Position numbers and translations under genes: made by a program
Origin: Streptomyces violascens
Lineage (GTDB): Bacteria; Actinomycetota; Actinomycetes; Streptomycetales; Streptomycetaceae
Direction: 5' to 3'
Length of the DNA: 64,000 nt
NCBI RefSeq assembly: GCF_014649955.1
Contig: NZ_BMUA01000001.1
Span: forward strand, 1-64,000
Notes under the pieces: model-generated
Databases searched by the model: none
What the model saw: the letters and a program-made list of their open reading frames with translations, nothing else
What the model was told of the DNA's origin: nothing
Shown: piece by piece, positions 48,792-57,989 of the stretch
Numbering within the stretch: the stretch's first letter is position 1
Layout: every line of letters begins with the position of its first letter

Positions 48792-49243
48792 ATGAGGGCT
48801 TGGCTTGTCGATGAGGGGGCACGGCTGACGGCGCTGGATCTGCCCGCCGATGATGCGGTGCGCAGTATGCGCAGATCCGCGGCGCGGTGGGCGGGAGCAC
48901 CGAGGCCGCCCACTACCACCGCGGCTCGGTGCTGCACGTTCCGGCGACCGGCCGCACGGACGGGCTGGGCCCGAACCTGGCCGTATGGGCGTTGGCGTGC
49001 GGCTGGCGGACGATGGAACTGCCCTACCTGCTGTACGGGCCGGTTGCGATCACCGGCCCCTACGACACGGAAGGCCCCGCCGTAGAGGAGCTGTCCGACC
49101 GGCTGACTTCGCAACTCCACACCGTGTGCGACACGGTCCGGGAAACCGTGACCGGCTGGCGTACCCGCAGGCCAGCCTCGAACGAGGCAGTACTGAGCGA
49201 GCTCCTGGCATACACCCGGCGTGACCTGGCCGCCGTGAGCTGA
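48792..49243 (+). pseudogene. Conserved element protein with one frame break
   Basis: ATG 48792 gives RAWLVDEGARLTALDLPADD. After one base is lost near 48860 it continues QYAQIRGAVGGSTEAAHYHR, LAVWALACGWRTMELPYLLY, GPVAITGPYDTEG and SNEAVLSELLAYTRRDLAAV to 49243. This is a family of unknown function seen in actinomycete integrative elements. About 150 residues if repaired. Confidence 0.55.
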
Positions 49244-49470
49244 CTGCGCACAACGGACCGCCCACGCGAAGAGTGCGCACGGGCGGTGCGCACCCCGAAC
49301 TCGCTGCGCAACCCCCGCCGGTGCGCTGCGCACCGAGATGGGGCAAGGGCCCCCAGCCCCTGCGCACCCGGCTGCGCACAGGCCACAGCAGCCCGCACTC
49401 CGCCCGCTCTGCGCTGCGCATCCGGTGCGCACCCGCTTCTTGCTTCGCTGGTGCGGTGCGCTCTAAGCGG
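49243..49470. repeat. TGCGCA repeat cluster, right part (iteron-like)
   Basis: About ten TGCGCA/GTGCGC hexamers fall in 200 bp, many as (G/C)TGCGCAC: 49244, 49273, 49287, 49302, 49323, 49360, 49372, 49411, 49426 and 49455 or so. The hexamer is self-complementary. Density far exceeds the flanking coding DNA, recalling iterons or partition sites. Confidence 0.55.
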
Positions 49471-49505
49471 TCTTGGCGAAGTTCGCTGCGGCCCCCGTCA
49501 GGTCC

Positions 49506-50852
49506 TCATCCGGCGGGGACCGTCTCGTCAGCCGCAAGTGAGTTGCCTTCGGCGATGCTGCCGCAGGAGGACGGGGCCTCCTTGCCGGCGAACCGGGCAC
49601 GCAGCCAGGCGAGCGCGGTGGGCACCGTGGCCGTGGGCGCGGTCAAGTGGCTGAGGGCGTCGTACTGCTGGTACCAGACCGCGGCGCCCTCGGCGCAGTA
49701 CTTCCGCGCCAGCGCCCGTGTGTCCCCGGCGACCGTGATGCCGTCGCCCGAGCCGATGCCCGCGATGTTGCTCGTGGTTCCCTCGAGGAAGCCGGCGTTG
49801 CCCTGGCCGATGTAGCCGGGGACGGTCGGGGTCGGTGCCAGGCCGAGGTTGGTCTTGTTGACCGCCTCGACGAGCTCGGGTACGGAGTTCGGGTTCGCGT
49901 ACTCCGGCTTCGCCATCTTCTTCCACGTCAGACCGGGGTAGTGGCCCAGCACGTCGGCGATCGAGGAGTGCTGGTGCTCGTCGACCAGCTGCTTGCCGTA
50001 GTCGTTCAGGTACTTCTTGAGGTCGAAGTCGTACGAACGCGCTTGCCCGATGAGCAACTCCGGGATGAGCCCGGACCACACCTGACTGCCTTCGATGTAC
50101 CTGAGGATGTGCGAGGGCTTCACGAGCACCCCGCCCTCGGCGTATCCCACCAGGCGCTTGTTGACGTCAGGGGCGTACTTGGGCGCGAGGGAGGCAGCCC
50201 AGTTGGTCGCGACGGCGCCGCCGGAGTAGCCCATGAGGCCGACGCGCGCGTCGGGGCTGATGCCGGTCCTCGACGCCGCGCTGGAAGCGGCACGCAGGGA
50301 GTCCAGCGTGTTGTACCCGTACTCGCGGGAGGCCGTGAGGTGGGCGGCCTGCCCCTCGGTGTCAGGGAGGACGACGTCGTAGCCGGACAGCAGGAGCGGC
50401 GCCACGAGCGTGGACTCGCCGTTCGCGATCAAGCCGCCGGGCAGCTTGACGTTGCCCGCGACCGCCCGGGATGGACCGTCTTCGGGGTCGAGCGAGTCGT
50501 AGAACGACTGGTACGACACGACCTTGCGGCCGTCGCCACCAGGGCTGCGCAGCACGGAGGTCACGCCTGCGGACGGGCGGCCCTGCGCGTCGGTGGTGCG
50601 GTAGAGCAGTTGCGTCGCCTGGAGGGGGGTCGCGATACCCAGGACGTGGTACGGCAGCGTCCGGACCTTGAGCACGTCCCCGGGACTGTACGAGGACAGC
50701 GGCTTGCTGCCGTTGTAGGTGTAGAACGCGTCGCTCCCGGCAGTCGTCGACGAGGGCTGCTCCTGAACGCCGGCCGCGACAGCGGGCACGGCGGCGACGG
50801 CGAGGGCGACGACGCCCGTGATCGCGGCGTGGCACACTCTGAATTTGCGCAT
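49506..50852 (-). CDS. Secreted lipase (secretory lipase/LIP family)
   Basis: A 448-residue alpha/beta hydrolase of the secretory lipase family (PF03583). The signal peptide is residues 1-27 (CHAAITGVVALAVAAVPAVA). VLLYRTTDAQGRPSAGVTSV-like early strands lead to the nucleophile elbow LMGYSGGAVATNWA (Ser in GYSGG), and later DEHQHSSIADVLGHYPGLTW and QYDALSHLTAPTA supply the acid/His region. It should hydrolyse lipid esters outside the cell. ATG 50852 follows GGGAGAG. Complete in length. Confidence 0.85.
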   Translation of the reverse strand: MRKFRVCHAAITGVVALAVAAVPAVAAGVQEQPSSTTAGSDAFYTYNGSKPLSSYSPGDVLKVRTLPYHVLGIATPLQATQLLYRTTDAQGRPSAGVTSVLRSPGGDGRKVVSYQSFYDSLDPEDGPSRAVAGNVKLPGGLIANGESTLVAPLLLSGYDVVLPDTEGQAAHLTASREYGYNTLDSLRAASSAASRTGISPDARVGLMGYSGGAVATNWAASLAPKYAPDVNKRLVGYAEGGVLVKPSHILRYIEGSQVWSGLIPELLIGQARSYDFDLKKYLNDYGKQLVDEHQHSSIADVLGHYPGLTWKKMAKPEYANPNSVPELVEAVNKTNLGLAPTPTVPGYIGQGNAGFLEGTTSNIAGIGSGDGITVAGDTRALARKYCAEGAAVWYQQYDALSHLTAPTATVPTALAWLRARFAGKEAPSSCGSIAEGNSLAADETVPAG

Positions 50853-51217
50853 GACTCTCCCGAACGGTGTAAGCGGATCAGAGAGATGACCGCTACGGCC
50901 CGAAGGGGGAGTGGCCGAAGGTCGGTTCCGGCGCAACCTAACAAAGGCACACGGCAGTTGACCAGGGGTGCGCCAGAGTCTGCACGGGACGAACAGCGGC
51001 TGAGTCAGTGACCCCGCTCCGCCAATTCCCTTGGGGTGCGGCTCTCCTGAAGTGACTGGGTGAGGGCGAGCTGAGCTGGGCTTTCGTTCTGATGCTCTAG
51101 TGGCGGGGCTGGGCGCTTCTACCGTTTCGGGCAGATGAGGACTCGCTGCCGCAGTTCCGTCGACCGGTCATCCGGGCCGGCGGCTGCATATAACGAGCCA
51201 CTTCCAGCCCGGCTCGA

Positions 51218-51556
51218 TCAGTGGATCCACAGAGTGGTCAGGTAGGAGTCGCCGGCCCAGTCCTTCAGGGAGTAGCAGTCGTGCCGTTGGATGAAGTGGC
51301 CCACAGGCCCGCCTGAGTCGAAGCTCACGGTGATGTCATTGTTCCCGCTGCACACCTGCCAGACGCCGTGGATGTTGGGGTGGGTGACACCGGCATTGGC
51401 GTAACAGGTGGAGCCCGAGTCGGCGTACACAGTGACGTAGTCACTGCCGTCGCAGACCGGGTTGGTGATATCCGCAGGCTTTGCCGTTGCGGGCGAGGCG
51501 ACGGCAAGGCCGAGCACGACCGATGCGGCGGCTACCCCGATCATGCGCTTGAACAT
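51218..51556 (-). CDS. Secreted beta/gamma-crystallin-type protein (killer toxin/SMPI-like fold)
   Basis: A 112-residue exported protein. The signal peptide is MFKRMIGVAAASVVLGLAVA, cut after ATA. The mature part has NPVCDGSDYVTVYADSGSTC, YANAG and a Greek-key style VCSGNNDITVSFDSGG, with four Cys for two disulfides. This matches the SKLP/metalloproteinase-inhibitor group of streptomycete beta/gamma-crystallins (PF09076). It may be an antifungal or inhibitor protein; activity is not provable here. ATG 51556 has GAGAGGACC upstream. Confidence 0.75.
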   Translation of the reverse strand: MFKRMIGVAAASVVLGLAVASPATAKPADITNPVCDGSDYVTVYADSGSTCYANAGVTHPNIHGVWQVCSGNNDITVSFDSGGPVGHFIQRHDCYSLKDWAGDSYLTTLWIH

Positions 51557-51724
51557 GACGGTCCTCTCAGAGACAAGTCCCGTTACCTGCTCGGTACGGG
51601 TGACATGGATCTTCCTCAACCAGGTCCCCGGACGCGAGCCCCACACCGGTCAACCATCCCCAGCCACCGTCCGCTATCCGACCGGCACGCACGAGCGGTC
51701 CCGGTCCCACGTCGCCCAGGAACA

Positions 51725-52950
51725 TCAACGGCCCTGTCCCGCCCACGACCAGGACCGGTACACCTTCACCGCTTGATCGCCGAGCTCACTCAAGGAGAGC
51801 CGCACCCAAAGGGTCTGAGCGGCTTGGGTGAAGCTCGACGCTGTTCTCCGGATCCGGTCGCGTTGCCGAAGCACCGTCCGGTCGACGGCTTCGCCGATGG
51901 CGTCGCTGCTGGTCTGGGTACGCTGGGGGTAGTCCTGGTACCTCGCCTGGCGCCAGACGAGCTCGATGTCGTCCAACTCCGGGCTGTACGGGGGCAGGTA
52001 GAACAGCTCGACCCCGATCTTCGCCAGCTGCCGACGGCGGCCCTTGAACGCCTTGGCCACGTGCGCGGAAGCGTTGTCCAGCACGATCGTGCACGGCCGT
52101 CGCCGTTCCCGGACCGGTATGACGTCGATGCCGAGGCCGTCGGCGGCCAGGTCCAGCACGGCTGCCCCGCCGCCCAGGCCCGCTAGGCGGACACAGACGA
52201 ACTCCAACAGCATCCCGGCGTCGACCTTGCCGTTGGTGCGCTGCCAGACCAGGTCCGGCTCGCTGCCGACGATCTTCGCGCCGAGCACGTCGACCCGGCG
52301 GTTTCTGGTGTCCCCCTTCGGTACCACTGCCCGCTGCCCGACCCGGGACCAGGTGTAGCCGGTGGGCATGGCTGGAGCGAACCCGGACTCGTCCAGGAAG
52401 ATCAGATCCCGCCCGCCCGCGTGCGCCTCCATCCGTAAGTCCGCAAGTCCCCCAGCTGCGCCTTCGCGGCCTGCTGGAGGACGGGGTCGGCCTGGTGCCG
52501 CAGGCTGCCACGGGTCTGTTTCCAGCGGAACCCGTCACGGAGCAGCAGCTCCCACAGCCAGTCGGCGGAGATCTCCACCCCGCGCTGCCCGCGCAGCCAG
52601 TCACGCAGAGCCGGGACGGTCCAGGCGATACCGGCCGCGGCGGACCGGTCCAGCAGGTCGGCCAGCGCGGCGCGGTCCACACCGCCCAGCACCCTCGCCG
52701 GGCGGCCCGGACGCGGGGCATCGGGCAGTGCCCCGATTCCACCGCCGTTGAAGCGGTGGACCGCCGCGCGGACGGTGACCACGTTGCATTCGAGCAGGTC
52801 GGCCACCTCGGGGGCGGCCTTGCCCCGGTCGAGCAGGCGGATGCACTCCGCGCGCTGCCGCGAATAGCGGGTCAGATCCCGCCGTGCCAGCAGAGCATGC
52901 AGCTCGCCATGCTGATCGTCAGTCAACTCGACGCGGAGGATGTTCGACAT
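51725..52950 (-). mobile_element. IS630-family transposase in two overlapping frames
   Basis: From ATG 52950 an N-terminal frame codes the helix-turn-helix half (ELTDDQHGELHALLARRDLT; LLECNVVTVRAAVHRFNGGG; YGWRRTRAGGI-stop at 52402). The second frame, from ATG 52432, codes the DDE half: IFLDESGFAPAMPTGYTWSR (first D), CTIVLDNASAHVAKAF (second D) and PPYSPELDDIELVWRQ (E). The frames overlap by 31 nt. This could be a programmed shift, separate subunits or a mutation; no slippery run is visible. All catalytic residues are intact. Confidence 0.8.
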
Positions 52951-53051
52951 GGCGTCCCTCCCACAGAACGCCTACCAACCCACAGCCAACTTCACCAGAT
53001 CCGCTTAGGGCGCTTGTTGTTTTAGCAGGCGGTGTCCGTAGACCGCGATGC

Positions 53052-53600
53052 CTAGAGCCAGCTCACGCGCACGCTGGTGGCCGCCTCCGGGCCCGTGCCC
53101 TCCGTAGGGCGAGCGAGTTCTCCGGACCACACCCGCTGCAGCAGCCTGCGGACCGTATCTGTGATCTCAGGCGCTGCGGTGCGCAGCGCGTCCACGTCCG
53201 ATGCCGGGATCTGGGCCGGGGAGATACTGGTTTCCTTCAACAGACTGGACACGTCGCCGAGTGTGCGGGCCAGCCATGCGAGCGGATCGCTGGACAGTTC
53301 CTCGACGAAGACCCGGGGGCCGGGGTCCCATCCGGTGAAGTGGGGGTGATGGTGGGCCCGGTCCAAGGTGTCCGGGGCGGCTTCTGCGTCCTGGAGGAGA
53401 TCCACCCGCCACAGCGGGCGGCTGATCGAGATGGGCCGGGCAGCGTAGATGGATCCGGTCAGCTCCCCGCGCTCGAAGATCCGCAGCTCCAGGCGCACCC
53501 CAAGCTCGGGAGTCTCCTGCCCCGGCAGGGGATTGGGGTCGACGAAGTAGAGGTCGCTCACCACGACACCGACCCGCTCGAAGCCAAAGGCGTACAACAC
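53052..53600 (-). CDS. Conserved hypothetical protein
   Basis: A 182-residue protein from GTG 53600, with GGAGG 5 bases upstream: FGFERVGVVVSDLYFVDPNP, LGVRLELRIFERGELTGSIY, SISRPLWRVDLLQDAEAAPD and AHHHPHFTGWDPGPRVFVEE. The pattern of strands and an HHHPHFTGW patch is shared by a streptomycete family without assigned function. The His cluster could bind metal. No signal peptide. The frame open before the GTG is not protein-like. Confidence 0.65.
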   Translation of the reverse strand: MLYAFGFERVGVVVSDLYFVDPNPLPGQETPELGVRLELRIFERGELTGSIYAARPISISRPLWRVDLLQDAEAAPDTLDRAHHHPHFTGWDPGPRVFVEELSSDPLAWLARTLGDVSSLLKETSISPAQIPASDVDALRTAAPEITDTVRRLLQRVWSGELARPTEGTGPEAATSVRVSWL

Positions 53601-53685
53601 GTCAACCTCCGGGGAAAGTCTCGTTGGGGTGCAGAGCCTACGGAACTTCGTGCTCCCGCCACACCGTCCCGAACTGGCCAAGGCT

Positions 53686-53724
53686 TAGTGGTCGACGCTC
53701 GAAGTCCTTCGGGGGTTGATCCGA
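53686..53724 (-). repeat. Solo copy of an IS630-type 3' end
   Basis: The minus strand carries GATCAACCCCCGAAGGACTT, CGAGCGTCGACCACT, also present on the plus strand at 61087-61122 right after an IS630 transposase stop. It is thus a leftover element end. No transposase lies next to it. Confidence 0.6.
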
Positions 53725-54040
53725 GAACAGGGTTTGTGGCGAGACCGGTCCGGGTTGTTTGGTTGTCGAGCGAGGCTGCCACCAGGGTCGGGCCGCCGTA
53801 TCAGCGCGGCCCCCGGCCGCTACTGCTCGCCGGGCCCAGTCGCTGATCGCCCAATCTGGCTTTATCGGCGAGAAGCGAGAGCAGATGTCGGAGACGTCGA
53901 AGAGCAGCCGGTCGATCAGGGAATCGGTGTCGACGAGTTCCGAGAGCACCCGCGCGCTGCCCGAGGGAGCGGCACACGGCTACCGCTCGTGCCGCGTGAC
54001 CTGCTCGTCCGTAGCCGGCTTCTTCGACCTCGCTCTGGAG

Positions 54041-54110
54041 GTCCCGGAGTCCTGGCTCAGACACCAGGGGACGAGTAACCGCCGAGTAGCCAGATCGAAA
54101 CGGGGTGGAC
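54041..54110 (-). repeat. Diverged inverted repeat, left copy
   Basis: The minus strand (TTTCGATCTGGCTACTCGGC, then GGTTACTCGTCCCCTGGTGT) matches the plus strand at 56082-56140 at about 85 percent over 55 bp. The two copies are in inverted orientation and bracket the regulator/hydrolase pair. Each can be read as (R/S)FD-x-A-x-RRLLVPWCLS, perhaps from an old IS. Confidence 0.55.
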
Positions 54111-54177
54111 CCCGGGCCCACCCAGGAGCGCAGAGCCGCCACGAGTGACCCGCAACCGGCATACGCGGTCCCGGGAC

Positions 54178-55044
54178 CTACGGTGCGGTCACGCCCGCCG
54201 CGTTGGTGTCGTGCCGGTGCTGTGGGCCGAGCATGCGCAACTCGTCCAGCACCGCGGTGCCACCGGGCGGAGGGGTGAAGATCCGCACGCGCTGGTCTGC
54301 CGCGGGCGTCGCCAGCACCTCGCAGTCCAGGTCGATCCTGCCCAGGTCGGGATGCACGAGCCGGTATGGGTGCGACCTGCGCACGGCGACCTCGTGCCGG
54401 TCCCACAGCGCCGTGAACTCCGGGCTCGCGGCCCGGAGCCGCGTCACAAGCGAGCGGGACGCCCCGTCGTCGCCGCGACGGGTCGTCGCGGCCCGCAGGT
54501 CGGCGACCAACTGCCGGGCCTGCTCCTGGTGTTCCTCGACCGCGAAGTGACCGCGGACGCGGGGGTCGGTGAACCAGCTCAGCACGATGTTGCGATCCTC
54601 CACGGCGACCGTGCACACGCACCCGAACAGCGCGAGCGCCAGGTCGTTCTGCGCCAGCAGGTCACCCAGATCGCTCACCACCTGCACGGGCACGCCATCC
54701 AGGCGGTCGAGGAGGTATCGCAGGCCCGGCCGCAGGTACTCCCCGGCCCGCGCGCCCTCCGGCGGGCGGTGCCCGGCGAGGAGGTACAGGTGGTCCCGCT
54801 CGTCCTCGGTCAGCCGCAGCGCGCCTGCCAGCGCGGCGAGCACCTGGACCGAGGGCTGGGAGCCACGGGCTTGTTCGAGCCGCATGTAGTAGTCGGCCGA
54901 CATCCCGGCGAGCATCGCGACCTCCTCGCGACGCAGGCCCGGGATCCGCCGCCGCGGCCCTTCGACGAACCCGACGTCGCGCGGCGTCAGCCTGTCCCGG
55001 GACCGGCGCAGGAAATCGGCGAGGTCAGAACGGTTCAGTGTCAT
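54178..55044 (-). CDS. XRE/MmyB-family helix-turn-helix regulator
   Basis: A 288-residue regulator. The N-terminal XRE domain has RRIPGLRREEVAMLAGMSAD and YYMRLEQARGSQPSVQVLAA, and the C-terminal MmyB-like ligand domain has LAQNDLALALFG, NIVLSWFTDPRVRGHFAVEE and HPDLGRIDLDCEVLATPAAD. This is the standard actinobacterial pattern (GLRREEVA; Y-x-RLEQ-R). Such regulators commonly control an adjacent divergent enzyme gene, here the alpha/beta hydrolase at 55194. About 150 bp separate them. Confidence 0.9.
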   Translation of the reverse strand: MTLNRSDLADFLRRSRDRLTPRDVGFVEGPRRRIPGLRREEVAMLAGMSADYYMRLEQARGSQPSVQVLAALAGALRLTEDERDHLYLLAGHRPPEGARAGEYLRPGLRYLLDRLDGVPVQVVSDLGDLLAQNDLALALFGCVCTVAVEDRNIVLSWFTDPRVRGHFAVEEHQEQARQLVADLRAATTRRGDDGASRSLVTRLRAASPEFTALWDRHEVAVRRSHPYRLVHPDLGRIDLDCEVLATPAADQRVRIFTPPPGGTAVLDELRMLGPQHRHDTNAAGVTAP

Positions 55045-55193
55045 GGTCTGCTCAGGATATCGGTGTCGTGAAAGCGCATCCTGGGACTGCCGCTCCTAGG
55101 GCAAGCCCTCCGCTTCCGCGGTGCCCGCGGCGGCGGCACGATCGCCACATGGCCGCCCAAGGCCTGTCCTACGAGAAGATCGGTGGTCGCACC

Positions 55194-56000
55194 ATGAGGG
55201 AATCCGTGCTGGAAGTGCCGGGGGCGCGACTGCGCTACGCCGTCCGCGGCGAGGGCCCCTTGCTCCTGCTCGTCGCCGGTGGCCATCACGGTGTCGACGC
55301 GAACGAACCCCTCGCGTGTCACCTCGCCGACCGGTACACCGTCCTCACCTACGACCGGCGCGGCCTGTCGGGGAGCACCACCGACGCCCCCGCGACGACG
55401 CTCACCACGCACGCCGACGACGTCTCCCGCCTGCTCTCCCACCTCACCCCGGAACCCGCACTCGTCTACGGCACCAGCCTCGGCGCCCTGATCTCGCTGG
55501 AGCTGACCGTCAGGCACCCAGGGCAGGTCGCGGCGGTCGTCGCGCACGAACCGCCCGTCACACAGCTGCTGTCGGAACCCGGGCGCGCCCTCGCCCTCGG
55601 ACAGCTTCTCACCGTCGAGGAGACCTTCAGGGCGGAGGGCGCGGCCCCCGCGATGCGCAGGTTCGCGGCCGACATCGACATCGACCCGAACGACTGCGAG
55701 CCAGACGTCCCGCCGCGCGCTCCGGGGCCCGACCACCTGCGGAACGCGGAGGTCCTCCTCACGCACGACATGCCGGCCATCAGGTCGCACGTCCTCGACG
55801 TGGCCGCTCTCAAGGACTCACCCGCCCGTGTCGTGCCCGCCGCCGGTGAGAACTCGGGCCACATCTGGCCGCACGCGTGCGCCGCGATGCTCGCCGACGA
55901 ACTGGGGACGCCCCTGCAGACGTTTCCCGGCGGCCACAACGGATACGTCTTTCACCCTTGCGGAACCGCGGAACGGATCCGCACGGTGTTCGGTTCCTGA
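55194..56000 (+). CDS. Alpha/beta hydrolase
   Basis: A 268-residue hydrolase: EVPGARLRYAVRGEGPLLLL with the oxyanion AGGHHG, TVLTYDRRGLSGS, the nucleophile elbow VYGTSLGALISLEL (Ser in GTSLG), and PARVVPAAGENS...GGHNGYVFHP giving Asp/Glu and His (His in GGHNG). This is the common cytosolic esterase/epoxide hydrolase-like family; the substrate is unknown. I prefer ATG 55194; ATG 55149 would add 15 residues. It is probably controlled by the divergent MmyB-type regulator. Confidence 0.85.
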   Translation: MRESVLEVPGARLRYAVRGEGPLLLLVAGGHHGVDANEPLACHLADRYTVLTYDRRGLSGSTTDAPATTLTTHADDVSRLLSHLTPEPALVYGTSLGALISLELTVRHPGQVAAVVAHEPPVTQLLSEPGRALALGQLLTVEETFRAEGAAPAMRRFAADIDIDPNDCEPDVPPRAPGPDHLRNAEVLLTHDMPAIRSHVLDVAALKDSPARVVPAAGENSGHIWPHACAAMLADELGTPLQTFPGGHNGYVFHPCGTAERIRTVFGS

Positions 56001-56081
56001 GGTGCGATGAGTCCCAGCGGCCGTACCGTCCGTGGGGCACAGTTCCGGAGGTCGCAAGCGGGCCATCGAGCCGAAATGCCA

Positions 56082-56145
56082 GTTTCGATCCGGCTGCTCG
56101 GCGGTTGCTTGTCCCTTGGTGCCTGAGCTGGGACTCCGGGGCCTG
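56082..56145 (+). repeat. Diverged inverted repeat, right copy
   Basis: Plus strand TTTCGATCCGGCTGCTCGGC, then GGTTGCTTGTCCCTTGGTGC, the partner of the copy at 54041-54110. It starts about 80 bp after the hydrolase stop. Confidence 0.55.
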
Positions 56146-56270
56146 GAGGGCGCCCCGGCGTTTGCGCGGTGCTCTCGTGAGACGCCGACATTTCCCCAGC
56201 CCAGTGATCGTCAACTGCTCTCCGAGCTGGGCGATAGTCGCTCTCGCTTCTCACCTACGTAGCCACCCAG

Positions 56271-56310
56271 TCAGGGGGTGTCGCTGACGAGTATGTCAAC
56301 GACACCCTGA
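56271..56310. terminator. Hairpin between convergent genes
   Basis: CAGGGGGTGTCG and CGACACCCTG pair (one bulged G) across a 14-16-nt loop, between the hydrolase region and the convergent DUF3224 gene. A likely terminator. Confidence 0.6.
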
Positions 56311-56337
56311 TGGTCCCGACGGCGAGGCGGGCATGTG

Positions 56338-56733
56338 TCAGCCCAGCGTGTACTCCAAAACGTAGGAGTGGCTGCCGTCTTCGGACTGGATGATCTCGAA
56401 GGCACCCGAGATCCCCGCGAGGTCACTGGAACCAGTTCCCGGGACCACGCGGATCGCGATCTGCTCACCATGGCTACCGGGTGCGCTGTGCTGGAGGACG
56501 AAGGAGCCCTTGCGGCCGTTGAGTTCGCCCGTGAATAGCTCCACGGCGACATAGGCGGCGGGACTGCCCTCGATGTCGGCCACCGACAGCATGTGCACGG
56601 TGCTGGTGCCAGCCAGGCCGCCCTGGAAGGTCTTGGTGATCCGCACGCGGCCAAGCGCGGCGCCCGGGCCTTCGTCGAGCACCTCCGGTTCGAATGATGT
56701 GAGGTCGAACGTTCCGCTGGCCTTCGTGCTCAT
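56338..56733 (-). CDS. DUF3224-family small beta-barrel protein
   Basis: A 131-residue protein: TKASGTFDLTSFEPEVLDEG, LGRVRITKTFQGGLAGTSTV, ELFTGELNGRKGSFVLQHSA, then GTGSSDLAGISGAFEIIQS. This matches the DUF3224 family, small proteins with an allene-oxide-cyclase-like barrel and no assigned role. ATG 56733 has AGGGGTG upstream. Complete. Confidence 0.85.
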   Translation of the reverse strand: MSTKASGTFDLTSFEPEVLDEGPGAALGRVRITKTFQGGLAGTSTVHMLSVADIEGSPAAYVAVELFTGELNGRKGSFVLQHSAPGSHGEQIAIRVVPGTGSSDLAGISGAFEIIQSEDGSHSYVLEYTLG

Positions 56734-56858
56734 TCCGCACCCCTTGAATCTTGATCGTCTGTATCGCGCAGCAGCCTTGCACACAGCACTGACATTGCCT
56801 GCACGATGACCATCGAAAGCCCGGCTCAGTACTTGCGGCAGCGGGCTGGCAGGGCGTC

Positions 56859-56938
56859 GACGTCACGACGTCACGACGTCACGACGTCACGACGTCACGA
56901 CGTCACGACGTCACGACGTCACGACGTCACGACGTCGC
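56859..56938. repeat. Tandem octamer GACGTCAC, nine perfect units
   Basis: From 56859 the unit GACGTCAC repeats nine times without error to 56930, followed by GACGTCGC. Each unit contains the palindrome GACGTC (CACGACGTC... context). It lies between the divergent DUF3224 gene (start 56733) and the IS630 gene (start 57013), and is open in a frame that would read (R)RHDVTTS repeats. Confidence 0.9.
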
Positions 56939-57012
56939 AGGATGCAGGGGCGGGTGTGGCCTGGTGTCGGCCCGTTCTCCGTTGTCCTCGAAGGATCGGC
57001 CGCTTTCCTCCC

Positions 57013-57924
57013 ATGCCCGTCGCTTCCGCCGTGCCCGTCGTGCTGACCGCCTCTGAGCGCCACCGGCTGAAAAAGATGACCTACGGCCACAAGACTCCGC
57101 ATCGGGCCCGGCAGCGGGCAACCATCGTGCTACTGGCGGCCCGAGGGCGCCCCAACGCCCGGATAGCCGCGCAGACTCGGCTGCACGTGGACACGGTGCG
57201 CACCTGGCAGGGCCGCTTCGCCGCTGGAGGCATGTCTGCCCTCGCTGACCGCAAGCGGTCCGGCCGGCCGGTCTCGTTCACCGCGCTGCAGGCTGCCGAG
57301 GTCAAGGCGCTGGCCTGTCAGTTACTGGCCGAGACCGGCGTGCCGCTGTCGCGCTGGTCGTGTCCGGGGCTGGCCCGGGAGGTGGTCGCTCGGTCCATCG
57401 CCGGGTCGATCTCCGCTTCCACGGTGCGGCGCTGGCTCAAACAGGACGCGCTCAAGCCCTGGCAGTACCGGTCCTGGATCTCCCTACGCGACCACGCCTT
57501 CCGGCCCAAGGCCGCGCGCGTGCTGGACCTGTACGCCCACACCTTCGACGGCGTCACGCTGGGCCAGGACGAGTACGTGATCTCCGCTGACGAGAAGACT
57601 TCCTTCCAGGCGCGCTGCCGCTGCCACCCGACCCTGGCACCTGGACAGGCCCGGGCGATGCGCGTCAATCACGAATACGACCGCGGCGGCGCATTGGCCT
57701 ACCTGGCCGCCTACGACGTCCATCACGCCCGTGTCTTTGGCCGCTGCGAGCCCAAGACCGGCATCAGGCCCTTCATGAACCTGGTCACCCAAGTCATGAC
57801 CACCGAGCCCTACGCCAGCGCCAGACACGTCTTCTGGATCGTCGACAAATGCTTGGCTTCATTCATGAGTCGTGACGGCGGTTGTACACGGGTTTGGGAG
57901 GCGCCCGTTTCCAAGGTCGGGTGA
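57013..57924 (+). pseudogene. IS630-family transposase, 5' half
   Basis: ATG 57013 codes a full IS630 N-terminus: LTASERHRLKKMTYGHKTPH, NARIAAQTRLHVDTVRTWQG and LADRKRSGRPVSFTALQAAE, then the first catalytic Asp in YVISADEKTSFQAR and, near 57845, the second in VFWIVD. Right after this Asp it turns to unrelated residues and stops at 57924. The matching C-terminal half (NGSSHRGKK onward) lies at 60755-61089, same strand. Together they would form one element cut by about 2.9 kb. Confidence 0.75.
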
Positions 57925-57989
57925 TGTTCACGAGTTTTGAAGGCAGTAGGGGGTTTGCCAGGACAGCATCGGGGTGTTGTCGGTGAAAG

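Noticed and set aside
56859..56938. CRISPR-like array
   Set aside because: Units are contiguous 8-bp repeats with no spacers and no cas genes nearby.
56806..57012. Extension of the IS630 frame through the octamer array
   Set aside because: The extra 69 codons read repeat-derived RRHDVTTS units; related transposases start near 57013.
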